Positions 28,621 through 38,205 of a stretch of 64,000 nucleotides of DNA are shown here, piece by piece. Position numbers and translations under genes: made by a program. This DNA comes from Thalassovita autumnalis (lineage in GTDB: Bacteria > Pseudomonadota > Alphaproteobacteria > Rhodobacterales > Rhodobacteraceae). The notes below the pieces were generated by a model that was given only the letters and a program-made list of their open reading frames with translations, did not search any database and was not told the DNA's origin. The stretch covers positions 62,001-126,000 of the forward strand of contig NZ_CYSB01000029.1 of the NCBI RefSeq assembly GCF_001458255.1, read 5' to 3'. Each line of letters begins with the position of its first letter. The stretch's first letter is position 1.

Positions 28621-30111
28621 ATGGTTCACTCACTTTCCAGACGTTTTTTTATAAGCGCCCTGGCTGCATTTTCGGCCAGCCCCACCGTTGCCAGACCCGT
28701 CGATCGCTCCCTGCGACCTGTGGCGCGTCCCGGCACGCCCACCCTGCCCAAGGCAGAAACGATCGAAACCCTGCTCGCCCGCGCCAAACTCAGCGGCGGG
28801 CTGAGCTGTGCGGTCGCCGATCCCCACAGCGGTGAGATCCTGGAGGGGCGCGCGGCCAATGCCGTTTTGCCCCCCGCCAGCGTGACCAAAGCGGTCACCG
28901 CGCTTTATGCGCTGGACCGGCTGGGCCCCAATCATCGGTTCCGCACCCGGCTGATTGCCACCAAACCGGTGCAAAACGGCGTGCTGCAGGGCGATCTGAT
29001 CCTTGCCGGTGGCGGCGATCCGACGCTCGACACCGAAGCCCTGGCGCAGCTGGCCAAAACGCTGAAGGCCAGCGGCCTGCGTGAGGTGCGCGGGCGCTTC
29101 CTGCTCTATGCCGGCGCCCTGCCCTACCTGCGCCAGATCGATGACAGCCAACCCGATCACGTCGGCTATAACCCGGCGATTTCCGGCCTGTCGCTGAACT
29201 ACAATCGGGTGCATTTCGAATGGAAACGCGCCGGTGCCGGCTGGGGGGTCACCATGGACGCCCGCTCGGCCAATTACCGGCCTGAGGTGCAGATCTCCCG
29301 CATGGCGGTGATCAAACGGCAGGTGCCGGTCTACACCTATCAGCAAAAGGGCAGCACCGATCACTGGACGGTTGCCAGCGGGGCCTTGGGCAAAGGCGGG
29401 GCACGCTGGCTGCCGGTGCGTCGTCCAGACCTTTACGCAGGGGAGGTATTCCGCACCCTAGCCCGCGCCCATGGCATTGTTTTGCCTAAGGAAAAAGTGG
29501 TGAAGTCCCTGCCCGGCGGCACCACGCTGGCCACCCATCAAAGCCCGATCCTGCGTGAGATCCTGCGCGGCATGCTGAAATATTCCACCAACCTCAGCGC
29601 TGAGATGGTAGGCCTTGCCGCCACTCAGTCGGGCGGGAAATCCCCCAGCTCGCTGCGCACCTCGGGTCAGGCCATGACCCGCTGGGCGAAACAGCGGCTG
29701 GGCATGCAGCAGGCCAAGTTTCTGGATCACTCGGGCCTTGGCGACGGCTCGCGCCTCTCGGCGCAGGATATGGTGGCCGCGCTGACCACCGCGCAGGCGC
29801 GCACCCAACTGGGGCCGCTCCTGAAACAGATCACCCTGCGCGATGCCAAGGGCAAGCCAAACACCCGCCACCCGCTGAAGGTGGTGGCAAAGACCGGCAC
29901 GCTGAACTTTGCCTCATCGCTGGCGGGCTATGTCACCGCGCCAGACGGGCGGCAGATGGCCTTTGCCATCTTCACCGCCGACGACAAACGCCGCCGCGTG
30001 CTGAAGAAGGATGAACGCGAACGCCCCGAAGGCGGCCGCGCCTGGAACCGCCGCTCCAAATCCCTGCAGCAAACCCTGCTGGAACGCTGGGGCGGGGTCT
30101 ATGGGGGATGA
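28621..30111 (+). CDS. dacB: D-alanyl-D-alanine carboxypeptidase/endopeptidase, PBP4 type (S13)
   Basis: Periplasmic low-molecular-weight penicillin-binding protein that trims or opens peptidoglycan cross-links. The 496 residues begin with a twin-arginine-like signal (LSRRFFISALAAFSASPTVA). Active-site motifs are SVTK (SxxK, in PPASVTKAVTALYAL), STN (in YSTNLSAEMVG) and KTG (VAKTGTLN). The insert domain between SxxK and SxN is typical of class C PBPs. The ribosome site is weak. Another envelope enzyme in this window besides the L,D-transpeptidase. Confidence 0.92.
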   Translation: MVHSLSRRFFISALAAFSASPTVARPVDRSLRPVARPGTPTLPKAETIETLLARAKLSGGLSCAVADPHSGEILEGRAANAVLPPASVTKAVTALYALDRLGPNHRFRTRLIATKPVQNGVLQGDLILAGGGDPTLDTEALAQLAKTLKASGLREVRGRFLLYAGALPYLRQIDDSQPDHVGYNPAISGLSLNYNRVHFEWKRAGAGWGVTMDARSANYRPEVQISRMAVIKRQVPVYTYQQKGSTDHWTVASGALGKGGARWLPVRRPDLYAGEVFRTLARAHGIVLPKEKVVKSLPGGTTLATHQSPILREILRGMLKYSTNLSAEMVGLAATQSGGKSPSSLRTSGQAMTRWAKQRLGMQQAKFLDHSGLGDGSRLSAQDMVAALTTAQARTQLGPLLKQITLRDAKGKPNTRHPLKVVAKTGTLNFASSLAGYVTAPDGRQMAFAIFTADDKRRRVLKKDERERPEGGRAWNRRSKSLQQTLLERWGGVYGG

Positions 30112-30163
30112 GGGGCTGGGTTGGCGGCTATTCCAACAATCGTAACACATTGCGAACCTTCAG

Positions 30164-31201
30164 TTAGGTCGTCGACTTCGGATCACTTTCCAGGAGATTT
30201 ATGAGATCTCTGCCGTTTTGATACCCATTCGGCCGATAACAGCCGCCATCATCAACAAGTACTTGGAATGCTGCGTTTAGACGTTTCCAGTCCGCGTTTT
30301 CCCTCGGTACTGTAATGTAACGCTTCCTCTTGTTCTCACATATACCGAGCGCAAACGCCAATGGCTCACTCCCTGCCATCATGTCTGCAAATGTTCCCTT
30401 AGCATTGTCAGGTGGGTGACTGACAGGACGGACGATCCGCAACTCAAATTCAGCGTTTTCCGAGGAGCGATGAATGGAAAGACACTTTTTCCCAAGGTAC
30501 TTTGGGCTCAATCGCCAATTGCAGTAGTCCCAGATCGTTTCATCATAGTCACCCTGAAGCTCTTTCGCCCCTTCGTTTTGCTGTTTGGTGAACTCCTTTT
30601 GGATTTCTTCGTCTGCGACAGTGTCATAGGTCAAAATCAGAGGTACATTTCCAAAAAGGTCATCCAGCTGACATATCGTATCAAGCACATTTTTGGCCGT
30701 CTGCGCAGGCCGCATCCGCATATACTCACCAAGCGTGGCAGCCCCAAACCTGTGTTTACACATCTCAATGTGTTCATCACTCAGCGGCTCGCCAGCTTCG
30801 TAGAACGCCTCGGCCTGCGAAAAGGCCTGAGCCGCAGCTTCACCAACCAATACAACACCAGCCTCCTCATGACCGCCATGAAGACTGCCATGCAAACCAT
30901 TTGACGAAGCATTTGCGGAACCGATCAGGCCCAGTGCGCGGCTCGCATAGATCTTGGCATGTAAATCCGGATGCACCCGCACTCTTTCAGGGAAAAGATC
31001 CGCCAGCACTTGAAGCTCCGCAGGGTTGGTACCGCCATGAGCAACATTAAGCACGACTCGAGTTTTGTCGCTTTTCCGCAGCCCGAGATAATCTGCTGCG
31101 TTTTTACCCCAATAAGAGACTGCCAACACCAGTTCATCGTCTGTGCGACAAATGTCCCTCGCGTTCTCCAAAATATCCTGACCCGTTACAATTCTTGTCA
31201 T
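30164..31201 (-). CDS. phospholipase-D-like protein with an altered HKD motif
   Basis: A 345-residue protein. Residues 77-102 read HPDLHAKIYAS...LIGSANASSNGL, a single PLD-type motif: His81, Lys83 and Ser95/Asn97 are present, but the usual Asp after the Lys is missing. Such proteins with one motif work as dimers, often as nucleases. The C-terminal half is not recognised. A sampled 60 bp is 48% G+C, and the leader is AT-rich, so it looks acquired. No restriction or helicase partner is beside it. Start ATG 31201; GAGGTGG lies rather far upstream (about 14 bp). Confidence 0.68.
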   Translation of the reverse strand: MTRIVTGQDILENARDICRTDDELVLAVSYWGKNAADYLGLRKSDKTRVVLNVAHGGTNPAELQVLADLFPERVRVHPDLHAKIYASRALGLIGSANASSNGLHGSLHGGHEEAGVVLVGEAAAQAFSQAEAFYEAGEPLSDEHIEMCKHRFGAATLGEYMRMRPAQTAKNVLDTICQLDDLFGNVPLILTYDTVADEEIQKEFTKQQNEGAKELQGDYDETIWDYCNWRLSPKYLGKKCLSIHRSSENAEFELRIVRPVSHPPDNAKGTFADMMAGSEPLAFALGICENKRKRYITVPRENADWKRLNAAFQVLVDDGGCYRPNGYQNGRDLINLLESDPKSTT

Positions 31202-31300
31202 TGGACCAACACCACCTCAAACTTAATCTTGCAGAAATAACAATCCTAAATATCCAACAAAAAAAATAAAACAACCTTAAAGATTTCCCCACCCAAAACA

Positions 31301-31328
31301 AAACCCCGCTCAGCGTGAGCGGGGTTTC
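31301..31328 (-). terminator. terminator after terB
   Basis: AAACCCCGCTCA and TGAGCGGGGTTT pair around GCG. On the minus strand it ends in TTTTGTTTT. Confidence 0.85.
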
Positions 31329-31357
31329 TTGAACTCAAAACGCGTAGGCGTCCCCGG

Positions 31358-31786
31358 TCACCCGGCGATGTGGCGGGCGCGGGCGCCGCGTTCGATGGCG
31401 GCGGCGTGCAGGCGGTCGATGTTCAGTTCATGGCGGATCTCTTCCAGCAGGCGCAGCTCGGACTCGGGGATGTTGCCGTCCGCCGCGGCCACATCACAGG
31501 CCAGCGCGTAGGCGGTTTCGAACAGATGCTCCGGCAGGTTGTCGCGGATCAGGCCAAAGAGGGCGTCCAGACCTTCCTCTTCCGAGAACAGCTCAAACAC
31601 GATGCGCGACACATCCCCGATCCGGTCAATGTCATAGGACCCGAAAATCGGCAGGTGGTTCACGGCGTTTTGGATCTTCACCAGCTCAGCCGTGCGCATA
31701 TTTGCATCCGCCGCCGAGATTGCGACCATGATCGCAACCAGACAGTCCTGCGGGCTGAGCGGATGAGGGGGTTGTTCGCGGGTCAT
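31358..31786 (-). CDS. TerB family protein
   Basis: A 142-residue all-helical protein with TerB/DjlA-N-like segments: LVAIMVAISAADANMRTAELVKIQ and AYALACDVAAADGNIPESELRLLEEIRHEL, each with an acidic loop (ADAN, AADGN) as in the metal-binding TerB fold. No other tellurite genes are present, so a tellurite role should not be assumed. It is transcribed separately and ends at a good terminator. Confidence 0.82.
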   Translation of the reverse strand: MTREQPPHPLSPQDCLVAIMVAISAADANMRTAELVKIQNAVNHLPIFGSYDIDRIGDVSRIVFELFSEEEGLDALFGLIRDNLPEHLFETAYALACDVAAADGNIPESELRLLEEIRHELNIDRLHAAAIERGARARHIAG

Positions 31787-31939
31787 ATGCGGGCCTTTCT
31801 GGGGCTAACGGGGGGCTGGTGAGGCGCTAAAGGCCCCTTTGCAATTGCAGAATATTGACTGATGCGCTCTGCCGCAATAGGAAGCGGCGGTCTGCCGCGC
31901 ATGGGGCGCGGGCGGACCGTTTATCTATGGAGACAGCAG

Positions 31940-33583
31940 ATGTCTGAACTGCGTGACGCCGCAATGAAATCCAAAGCCTGGCCCTTTGAGGAAGCCCGGA
32001 AGCTGGTAAAGCGTTATGCAAAGGGCAAACCTGAAAAGGGCTATGTGCTGTTTGAAACCGGCTATGGCCCCTCGGGCCTGCCGCATATCGGCACCTTTGG
32101 CGAAGTGGCCCGCACCACCATGATCAAACGCGCCTTTGAGGTGATCAGCGACATCCCGACCAAACTGATCTGTTTCTCCGACGATCTGGACGGCATGCGC
32201 AAAGTGCCGGGCAACGTCCCCAACGCCGAAAGCCTGCATGAGCATCTGCAAAAGCCGCTGACCTCAGTGCCCGATCCTTTTGGTGAGTATGAGAGCTTTG
32301 GCCATCACAACAACGCCATGCTGCGCCGGTTCCTGGATACTTTTGGGTTCGAGTATGACTTCTACTCGGCCAAGGAGTTTTACGAATCCGGCCAATTCGA
32401 TGAGGTGCTGAAACGCGCCGTTGAGAAATATGATGACGTCATGGCCATCATGCTGAAATCCCTGCGCGAAGAGCGCCGCCAGACCTATTCGATCTTCCTG
32501 CCGATCCACCCGGAAACCGGCCGTGTTCTCTACGTTCCGATGAAAAAGGTCTGTGCCGAGACCTACACCATCACCTTTGATGATGAGGACGGCAAAGAAT
32601 GGACCGTGCCGGTCACCGGCGGCAATGTGAAGCTGCAGTGGAAGCCGGACTTTGGCGCCCGCTGGGCGGCGCTGGGTGTGGACTTTGAGATGTATGGCAA
32701 AGACCACTCGACCAACACGCCGATCTATGACGGCATCTGCCGTGTGCTGGGCCAACGCGCGCCGGAACACTTCACCTACGAGCTGTTCCTGGATGCCAAT
32801 GGGCAGAAGATCTCGAAAACCTCGGGCAACGGGATTTCGATCGATGAATGGCTGACCTACGCCCCGACCGAGAGTCTGGCCTATTTCATGTATCAAAAGC
32901 CCAAAACCGCCAAGCGGATGCATTTTGACGTAATCCCCAAGGCGATGGACGAATATCACCAGCAGCTGCGCGCCTATCCCGGCCAGGATGTGAAGGCCCA
33001 GCTGAACAACCCGGTCTGGCACATTCACGCAGGTGATGTACCTGCCTCGGACATGGTGGTGCCTTTCTCGATGCTTCTGAACCTGGCCTCGGTTGCCGGT
33101 GCGGATGACAAGGCGCAGCTTTGGGGCTTCATCCAGCGCTATGCGCCTGAGGCCTCCCCCGAAGCCAACCCGCAGATGGATGCGGCGGCGGGCTATGCGG
33201 TGCGCTACTACAACGACTTCGTAAAGCCTGAGAAGGTGTTCCGCACCCCGACCGATCAGGAACGGGCCGCATTGGAAGATCTGAAAGCGGCCTTCGCCTC
33301 GGCAGAGGTGGCGCTGGAACAGATCGCCAAGAAAAACACCATGATGGGCAACGAAGATCCGCTGCCTGAGGCCGATTTCACCGATGGGGATTTCCTGCAG
33401 TCGGTGGTCTTTGCAGTGGGCAAGAACCATGGCTTCGAAAACCTGCGGGACTGGTTCAAGGCGCTTTATGAGGTGCTGCTGGGTCAATCGCAGGGTCCGC
33501 GCTTTGGGTCCTTCGCAGCGCTTTACGGTGCGGCGGAAACTGTGGCGCTGATCGAACAGGGGCTGAACGGCGAACTGTCGTAA
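31940..33583 (+). CDS. lysK: lysyl-tRNA synthetase, class I
   Basis: Charges tRNA-Lys. The 547 residues belong to the class I enzyme found in archaea, spirochaetes and many alphaproteobacteria, not the common class II LysS. The HIGH-type motif is [11 protein letters not shown] (about 49-59); the KMSKS-type motif is [21 protein letters not shown] is class-specific. Start MSELRDAAM follows GGAG; the frame stays open 26 codons upstream. Confidence 0.95.
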   Translation: MSELRDAAMKSKAWPFEEARKLVKRYAKGKPEKGYVLFETGYGPSGLPHIGTFGEVARTTMIKRAFEVISDIPTKLICFSDDLDGMRKVPGNVPNAESLHEHLQKPLTSVPDPFGEYESFGHHNNAMLRRFLDTFGFEYDFYSAKEFYESGQFDEVLKRAVEKYDDVMAIMLKSLREERRQTYSIFLPIHPETGRVLYVPMKKVCAETYTITFDDEDGKEWTVPVTGGNVKLQWKPDFGARWAALGVDFEMYGKDHSTNTPIYDGICRVLGQRAPEHFTYELFLDANGQKISKTSGNGISIDEWLTYAPTESLAYFMYQKPKTAKRMHFDVIPKAMDEYHQQLRAYPGQDVKAQLNNPVWHIHAGDVPASDMVVPFSMLLNLASVAGADDKAQLWGFIQRYAPEASPEANPQMDAAAGYAVRYYNDFVKPEKVFRTPTDQERAALEDLKAAFASAEVALEQIAKKNTMMGNEDPLPEADFTDGDFLQSVVFAVGKNHGFENLRDWFKALYEVLLGQSQGPRFGSFAALYGAAETVALIEQGLNGELS

Positions 33584-33643
33584 GGCATCCCTCAAATTTG
33601 ACGGAAACTTTGGCGGGCCTACCTGAATGTCAGGAGGCCCGCC

Positions 33644-34060
33644 ATGCGTTTGATCCCGACCCTAGCCCTTGCCCTGATGCTGCCTTTGCTGCTGTCCCTG
33701 CCCCGCGCCGCCCTTGCGGAGCGTTCGGCGGTGGAGCAGGTGATCCGAAACCAGATCGCCGCCTTTCAGGCCGATGATTTCTCCACGGCTTTCAGTTTTG
33801 CCAGCCCCAACATCCGCCGGCTGTTTGGCACCTCGCAGAACTTCGGCACCATGGTTCAGCGGGGCTACCCGATGGTCTGGCGCCCCACCGCCCTGGCCTT
33901 TCTGGACCATCAGGAACAGGAGGGCGGCGCGGTGCAACGCATTGAGGTGCAGGACAAATCCGGCAAACGCCACCAGCTGGACTATCTGATGGTGGAAACC
34001 GATAAGGGCTGGCGCATCGATGGCGTCTTCCTGCGCCCCCCGATGGACGCGGGCGTCTGA
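33644..34060 (+). CDS. DUF4864 secreted protein
   Basis: A 138-residue protein with a Sec signal peptide (MRLIPTLALALMLPLLLSLPRAALA). The mature part reads VIRNQIAAFQADDFSTAFSFASPNIRRLFGTSQNFGTMVQRGYPMVWRP, the pattern of DUF4864, a small NTF2-like periplasmic family of unknown function in alphaproteobacteria. Good CAGGAGG site. Follows lysK by 60 bp. Confidence 0.82.
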   Translation: MRLIPTLALALMLPLLLSLPRAALAERSAVEQVIRNQIAAFQADDFSTAFSFASPNIRRLFGTSQNFGTMVQRGYPMVWRPTALAFLDHQEQEGGAVQRIEVQDKSGKRHQLDYLMVETDKGWRIDGVFLRPPMDAGV

Positions 34061-34201
34061 CGCCTCCGCTCCGCAAGTCCCCCGCCGCCTACCTCCCTGC
34101 CGCCACCGTCACGGTGGTCCAAGCGTGCATTAACCTTGTGCCCCTATCCCTAGCCCTCAACAGGCCCGCAGTGCGGGACGTTTCTGGGAAAGGGCATAGC
34201 G

Positions 34202-36490
34202 ATGAACAAGGCAATCACCGACGGTCTCACCTTCATGCCCCCGGCCTTTGCGGCGGGGCTAGCACAATGGTCCAGTGGCGACGGCACGCCGGGATCGGCC
34301 AGCTATGACGGTGCGGCCAACGCCGCCTTGGTGCCGGCGGATGCGGATTTTGGTGGCTGCCTTGAGATGGTCAAAACCAACAGCACGCAGCGGCTGCGCT
34401 ACATGGGACAGACTCCGCTGCTGCCCGGCTGCTACCTGCGCATCACCGCGCGGGTCAAAGCGATCAGTGGCAACCTGCCCTCGGTGCGGATTGCGGGTTG
34501 GGCGGGCAATGCCAGTGACAGCAACGTCGGCGGTCTGGTGGAGAGCGGCCCCACAACCAACCTCAGCCTTTATGGCGAGGTGGTCACGGTCAGCGCCATT
34601 GTTGGCACCGGCGCGCGCACAGGTGTGGATATGGTCTGGGGCGATGGTGCGATCTACGGCCACTTCGGACTGGACCTGACCGGCGGCAATGGCGGCGTGG
34701 TGCGCATTGATGATCTGGTGATCGAAGATATCACCGCGGCCTTCCACCGCGACATGATGAACTGGGTCGATGTGCGCGACTATGGCGCGTTGGGCGATGG
34801 CACAACAGATGACAGCGCGGCCTTTCTGGCCGCGGATGCGGCGGCCAATGGCCGTCGGGTGCTGATCTCAGCCGGGACGTATCGGCTGGCCTCATCCGTG
34901 ACGCTGGAAAACCCGGTGGAGTTCGAAGGCACGCTGAGCATGCCCGATGACGCCATCCTGTCGCTGACCAAAAGCTTTGATCTACCAACCTATATCAACG
35001 CCTTCGGGGATGAGGTCCTGGCCTTCAAGAAGGCGTTTCAGTCGCTTTTGAACAATGCCGATCACGAAGGGCTGGATCTGGGCGGGCGCCGCATCAACAT
35101 CTCGGCCCCGATTGACATGGCGGCGGCTGTGCCGAACCGCACCGAATATGCCCAACGCCGCCATATCCGCAACGGCATGTTCTATGTGGAAAACTCCAGC
35201 GATTGGGACACCGAACAGGTGACCTCGCCCGCGAGCTACGCCACCTCCAACCACTGGCAGCTGACGGACGTGGACAATATCGCCAACATCCCCGTTGGGG
35301 CGCTGATCACCGGCGCCGGTGTCGGCCGTGAGGTCTATGTGCGCGAAAAGAATGAAGCAACGCGCGTCATTACCCTCTCCGCGCCGCTTTATGACGCGGT
35401 GGGGCGGCAGACTTACACCTTCACCCGGTTCAAATATGTGATGGATTTCAGCGGCTTCCAGAAGCTGTCCAAATTCTCCATGTCGGATATTGAGTTTCTG
35501 TGCAACGGCCGCGCCAGTGCGGTGCTGATGGCCCCGGCCGGGCTGATTTTCCATGTGAAGGACTGTTTCTTCACCACGCCGAAAGACCGCGCCATCACCT
35601 CACCCGGGGACGGCTGTCAGGGGATGCTGATTGACCGCTGCCAGTTCCTGTCAAATGAGGGCAACCTGCGGGTTCAGGACCGCAGCACCGTTGCGGTGAA
35701 CGCCAATGCCAATGACGTCAAGATCCGCGACAACCGGATCACCCAGTTCCGTCACTTTGCCGTGCTTGGGGGCACCTCCTCCATCATCACCGGCAACCAT
35801 TGGTTCCTGGGTGACAATGAACCCGATGGCGTGCGGGTGGCCGGGCTGGTGCTGACGGCGACACAGAACCGCGCCACGATCAATGGCAACTACGTCGACA
35901 ATTGTTCTATCGAGTGGAGCAATGAGCATGATCCCGAGCCGGATTTTGCCTCTGAGTTTTCCTTCTCAGCGCTCAACATCACCGACAATATCTTTCAATC
36001 AATCGGCTCCGCCCCCTGGTCACGATTCATTGTGATCAAGCCGCATGGGCCGGGGCATTTCATCAACGGGCTGACCATCGCCGGCAATATGTTCCGCGCC
36101 ATCCATGGCAATCTGGACCGGGTGGATCTGGTCGACACGACCTTTGCCGATCTGGATTACAGCCGCATCCGCAATGTGCTGGTGCAGGGCAACAGTTTCC
36201 AGTCGATCACCCAAGGGATCGAAAACCCAGCACGGATCAGCCATGACCAAAACGCGCTGGATAATGTCTGGACGGTGGATTGTTCCGGGCCGCTGCCCTT
36301 TGGCGGTTATGCCCAGAACGTGGATTCGGTGGTGGCGCGTGGCAAGATCGCCAATGCCGCCAATGTGGCCAATTACGATTTCCCCTATGTCTCGACCGAA
36401 CAGGGCACAAACCGTGACCGGATCACGCTGCGGTTTTCGGAAAACACTGTGGGCAGCGTGACCGTTCTGGCGCGGATCGACAACAACTAG
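34202..36490 (+). CDS. large right-handed beta-helix protein, pectate-lyase-superfamily / GH28-related
   Basis: A 762-residue protein. Residues about 20-185 look like a beta-sandwich, carbohydrate-binding-like domain. At about 190, VDVRDYGALGDGTTDDSAAFLAA is the classic opening of phage tailspike/pectate lyase beta-helices. The remainder has repeated short strands with Asn/Gly/Asp turns (ANANDVKIRDNRITQF, LTIAGNMFRAIHGN, NVLVQGNSFQSI). There is no signal peptide. Candidate roles are a polysaccharide-binding or -cleaving spike, a surface protein exported by another route, or a remnant linked to phage or gene-transfer-agent spikes. No other phage gene is nearby. Confidence 0.75.
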   Translation: MNKAITDGLTFMPPAFAAGLAQWSSGDGTPGSASYDGAANAALVPADADFGGCLEMVKTNSTQRLRYMGQTPLLPGCYLRITARVKAISGNLPSVRIAGWAGNASDSNVGGLVESGPTTNLSLYGEVVTVSAIVGTGARTGVDMVWGDGAIYGHFGLDLTGGNGGVVRIDDLVIEDITAAFHRDMMNWVDVRDYGALGDGTTDDSAAFLAADAAANGRRVLISAGTYRLASSVTLENPVEFEGTLSMPDDAILSLTKSFDLPTYINAFGDEVLAFKKAFQSLLNNADHEGLDLGGRRINISAPIDMAAAVPNRTEYAQRRHIRNGMFYVENSSDWDTEQVTSPASYATSNHWQLTDVDNIANIPVGALITGAGVGREVYVREKNEATRVITLSAPLYDAVGRQTYTFTRFKYVMDFSGFQKLSKFSMSDIEFLCNGRASAVLMAPAGLIFHVKDCFFTTPKDRAITSPGDGCQGMLIDRCQFLSNEGNLRVQDRSTVAVNANANDVKIRDNRITQFRHFAVLGGTSSIITGNHWFLGDNEPDGVRVAGLVLTATQNRATINGNYVDNCSIEWSNEHDPEPDFASEFSFSALNITDNIFQSIGSAPWSRFIVIKPHGPGHFINGLTIAGNMFRAIHGNLDRVDLVDTTFADLDYSRIRNVLVQGNSFQSITQGIENPARISHDQNALDNVWTVDCSGPLPFGGYAQNVDSVVARGKIANAANVANYDFPYVSTEQGTNRDRITLRFSENTVGSVTVLARIDNN

Positions 36491-36500
36491 CGGCGCTGGG

Positions 36501-36983
36501 TTAGAGGCCCAGATCCTCAGCCGTCAGCTCATAAGCGCGGGCAAAGCCGCCGTTCATATAGGCTTTGTCCACCTCGAAAATGGCAAAACAGAAGTCGGGG
36601 AAATCGATGTAGAGTTTCGATTTCGGGTGGCTGGCCAGATAGTGCGCTGCCAAGGCGTCGCGTTCGCTGTCACCGTGGTGCACAAAGCGCACCTTGGCCA
36701 TCAGCGTCAGCCGCGGGTGGGTCAACGGATCGCCCTTGTCACCGGGTTCCCCCACCAGAAGCGAACAGCGCTGATCCTCTTTCAGCGCTTTGGTGTGATG
36801 AGACAGGCCGGACACCAGCGTCACAGGCGCGCCCTCTGGGGTGGTGCCAACAGCCACGCGGGTCACCATCGGCAGGCCGGTGCCGGCCTCATTCACTGCA
36901 AGGGCGCCATAGCGCGCCTCATCAATCAACCCACGCGCCAGCGCGCGGGCCTCATCATCGGTGGGTTGAACTAACTCAGGCAT
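36501..36983 (-). CDS. HugZ-like pyridoxamine-phosphate-oxidase-fold protein
   Basis: A 160-residue split-barrel protein: EARALARGLIDEARYGALAV at the N-terminus, then VTRVAVGTTPEGAPVTLVSGLSHHTKALKEDQRCSLLVGEPGDKGDP, the flavin/haem-binding pattern of HugZ/PNPOx-like proteins. Relatives degrade haem or bind FMN/F420. No haem-uptake gene is adjacent. Convergent with the beta-helix gene with 10 bp between stops. Confidence 0.82.
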   Translation of the reverse strand: MPELVQPTDDEARALARGLIDEARYGALAVNEAGTGLPMVTRVAVGTTPEGAPVTLVSGLSHHTKALKEDQRCSLLVGEPGDKGDPLTHPRLTLMAKVRFVHHGDSERDALAAHYLASHPKSKLYIDFPDFCFAIFEVDKAYMNGGFARAYELTAEDLGL

Positions 36984-37037
36984 AAACGCGATGTAGACCC
37001 GATGCTAACCTTTGGCAAGCATTCCTGAGTTAAAATA

Positions 37038-37685
37038 TCAGAAATCATACCAGAGGCCCAGTTTGACCCCATTTTCCCGCGCCCCTATCAGCGCTTTGGA
37101 CAGGCCCAGTTCCAACTGCCAGCCGGGGCGGATTTCATAGGTGGTGGAGGGCACGATGCGCAGGAACTCAGGTTCATCCGCGGCGCGACCGGCCTGCAGT
37201 TGCACCATCCACCGGCGGCCACTGTCCAATGTCACGCCAAGGGTCAGGTCCGACTTCACATCCACCTGCCGGTCGCCGAGGTCAAATTCCACAAAACTGT
37301 CCAACGCCAACCAACCGCCGCCCCAGCGCGTGTCAAATCCGCGCCCATAGGCAAGGCCCGGGCGCAGCACCTGCTGGCCCGCGATCCGTCCCAGCCCCAG
37401 TTCAAACGCCAACCGGTCCTGCCCCTGCGCCTTGATCGGCAGGCGGGCAAAGGCGATGGTTTTGTTCTGCCCGGTCACCCCGCGCCCCAGATCAAACCCG
37501 ACGGTCAGATTGGGCCGTAGCCCGTATTCCAGATAAAGGCCGGTGTAATAGCTTTCCTCATCAAAGGGTTCGGATGCATAAAACGACAGGGACGAAAACC
37601 CTGTGCCCTCCTCACGCAGCCACGCCCCAGCGAGAGCTGCGGCAGGACAGTGGATCAGCAAGAAGAGGCATATGAGGCTGCGCAT
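37038..37685 (-). CDS. secreted protein, probable outer-membrane beta-barrel
   Basis: A 215-residue protein with a Sec signal (MRSLICLFLLIHCPAAALAGA). The mature part alternates polar and hydrophobic residues with many Gly and aromatic residues (TVGFDLGRGV, WLALDSFVEFDLGD, WQLELGLSKALIG) and ends in Phe (LGLWYDF), as in outer-membrane barrels. About 10-12 strands are plausible. Family not recognised. Start chosen at MRSLICLF, preceded by GAAGG. Confidence 0.65.
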   Translation of the reverse strand: MRSLICLFLLIHCPAAALAGAWLREEGTGFSSLSFYASEPFDEESYYTGLYLEYGLRPNLTVGFDLGRGVTGQNKTIAFARLPIKAQGQDRLAFELGLGRIAGQQVLRPGLAYGRGFDTRWGGGWLALDSFVEFDLGDRQVDVKSDLTLGVTLDSGRRWMVQLQAGRAADEPEFLRIVPSTTYEIRPGWQLELGLSKALIGARENGVKLGLWYDF

Positions 37686-37875
37686 GGGACCTTCGCTAAC
37701 GGAGCCCAGCAAGCCTGACCGAAAGCGGTAAACAGGGGGTTAACCCCGATTAACAAGGCGTGGATGCGGCCCCAGAACGCCCGCCCCCCTAGAGGTCAGA
37801 TCAAAATAAGCGAGGATGAACGTTGCAGATACCGGGGTCCTGCGCCTAGGCTGATCCTATCAGGAGGAGGTTCTC

Positions 37876-38196
37876 ATGCCTAAGATCTCGCAATCCAACG
37901 ATTTTCAGACTGTCATCACGACCTTTGAAATGACGCCAGGCACCTGCCAAGATCTGCTCGAAGCACTTCAGGATGCCTATGAACACTTCATCTCAAAACA
38001 GCCCGGATTCATCGCGGCAGGCCTGCATGTGAATGATGCCCAGACCCGGATCGCCAACTATTCGCAATGGCAACGGCGCGAAGATTTTCAGGCGATGCTG
38101 CGCACCGATGAGATGCGCAAACGCAACCGGGACATTGCCGTGCTGAGCAAAAGCTTTGAGCCGGTGATGTATGAGGTGGCGCATTCCTACGACTGA
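37876..38196 (+). CDS. antibiotic-biosynthesis-monooxygenase (ABM) domain protein
   Basis: A 106-residue protein with one ferredoxin-like ABM domain: TVITTFEMTPGTCQDLLEALQDAYEHFISKQPGFIAAGLHV and ANYSQWQRREDFQAM. Relatives are cofactor-free oxygenases, but most bacterial members have no known substrate. Strong CAGGAGGAGG site. Convergent with trxC, with an inverted repeat CTGACCC-TTC-GGGTCAG (38193-38209) spanning both stops. Confidence 0.82.
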   Translation: MPKISQSNDFQTVITTFEMTPGTCQDLLEALQDAYEHFISKQPGFIAAGLHVNDAQTRIANYSQWQRREDFQAMLRTDEMRKRNRDIAVLSKSFEPVMYEVAHSYD

Positions 38197-38205
38197 CCCT
38201 TCGGG

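Noticed and set aside
31358-31786. Tellurite-resistance operon
   Set aside because: Only a TerB-fold protein is present, with no terC, terD or terZ-like neighbours.
34202-36490. A prophage or gene-transfer-agent cluster around the beta-helix gene
   Set aside because: Neighbouring genes are lysK, DUF4864, a HugZ-like protein and a barrel; there is no capsid, portal, terminase or tail gene.
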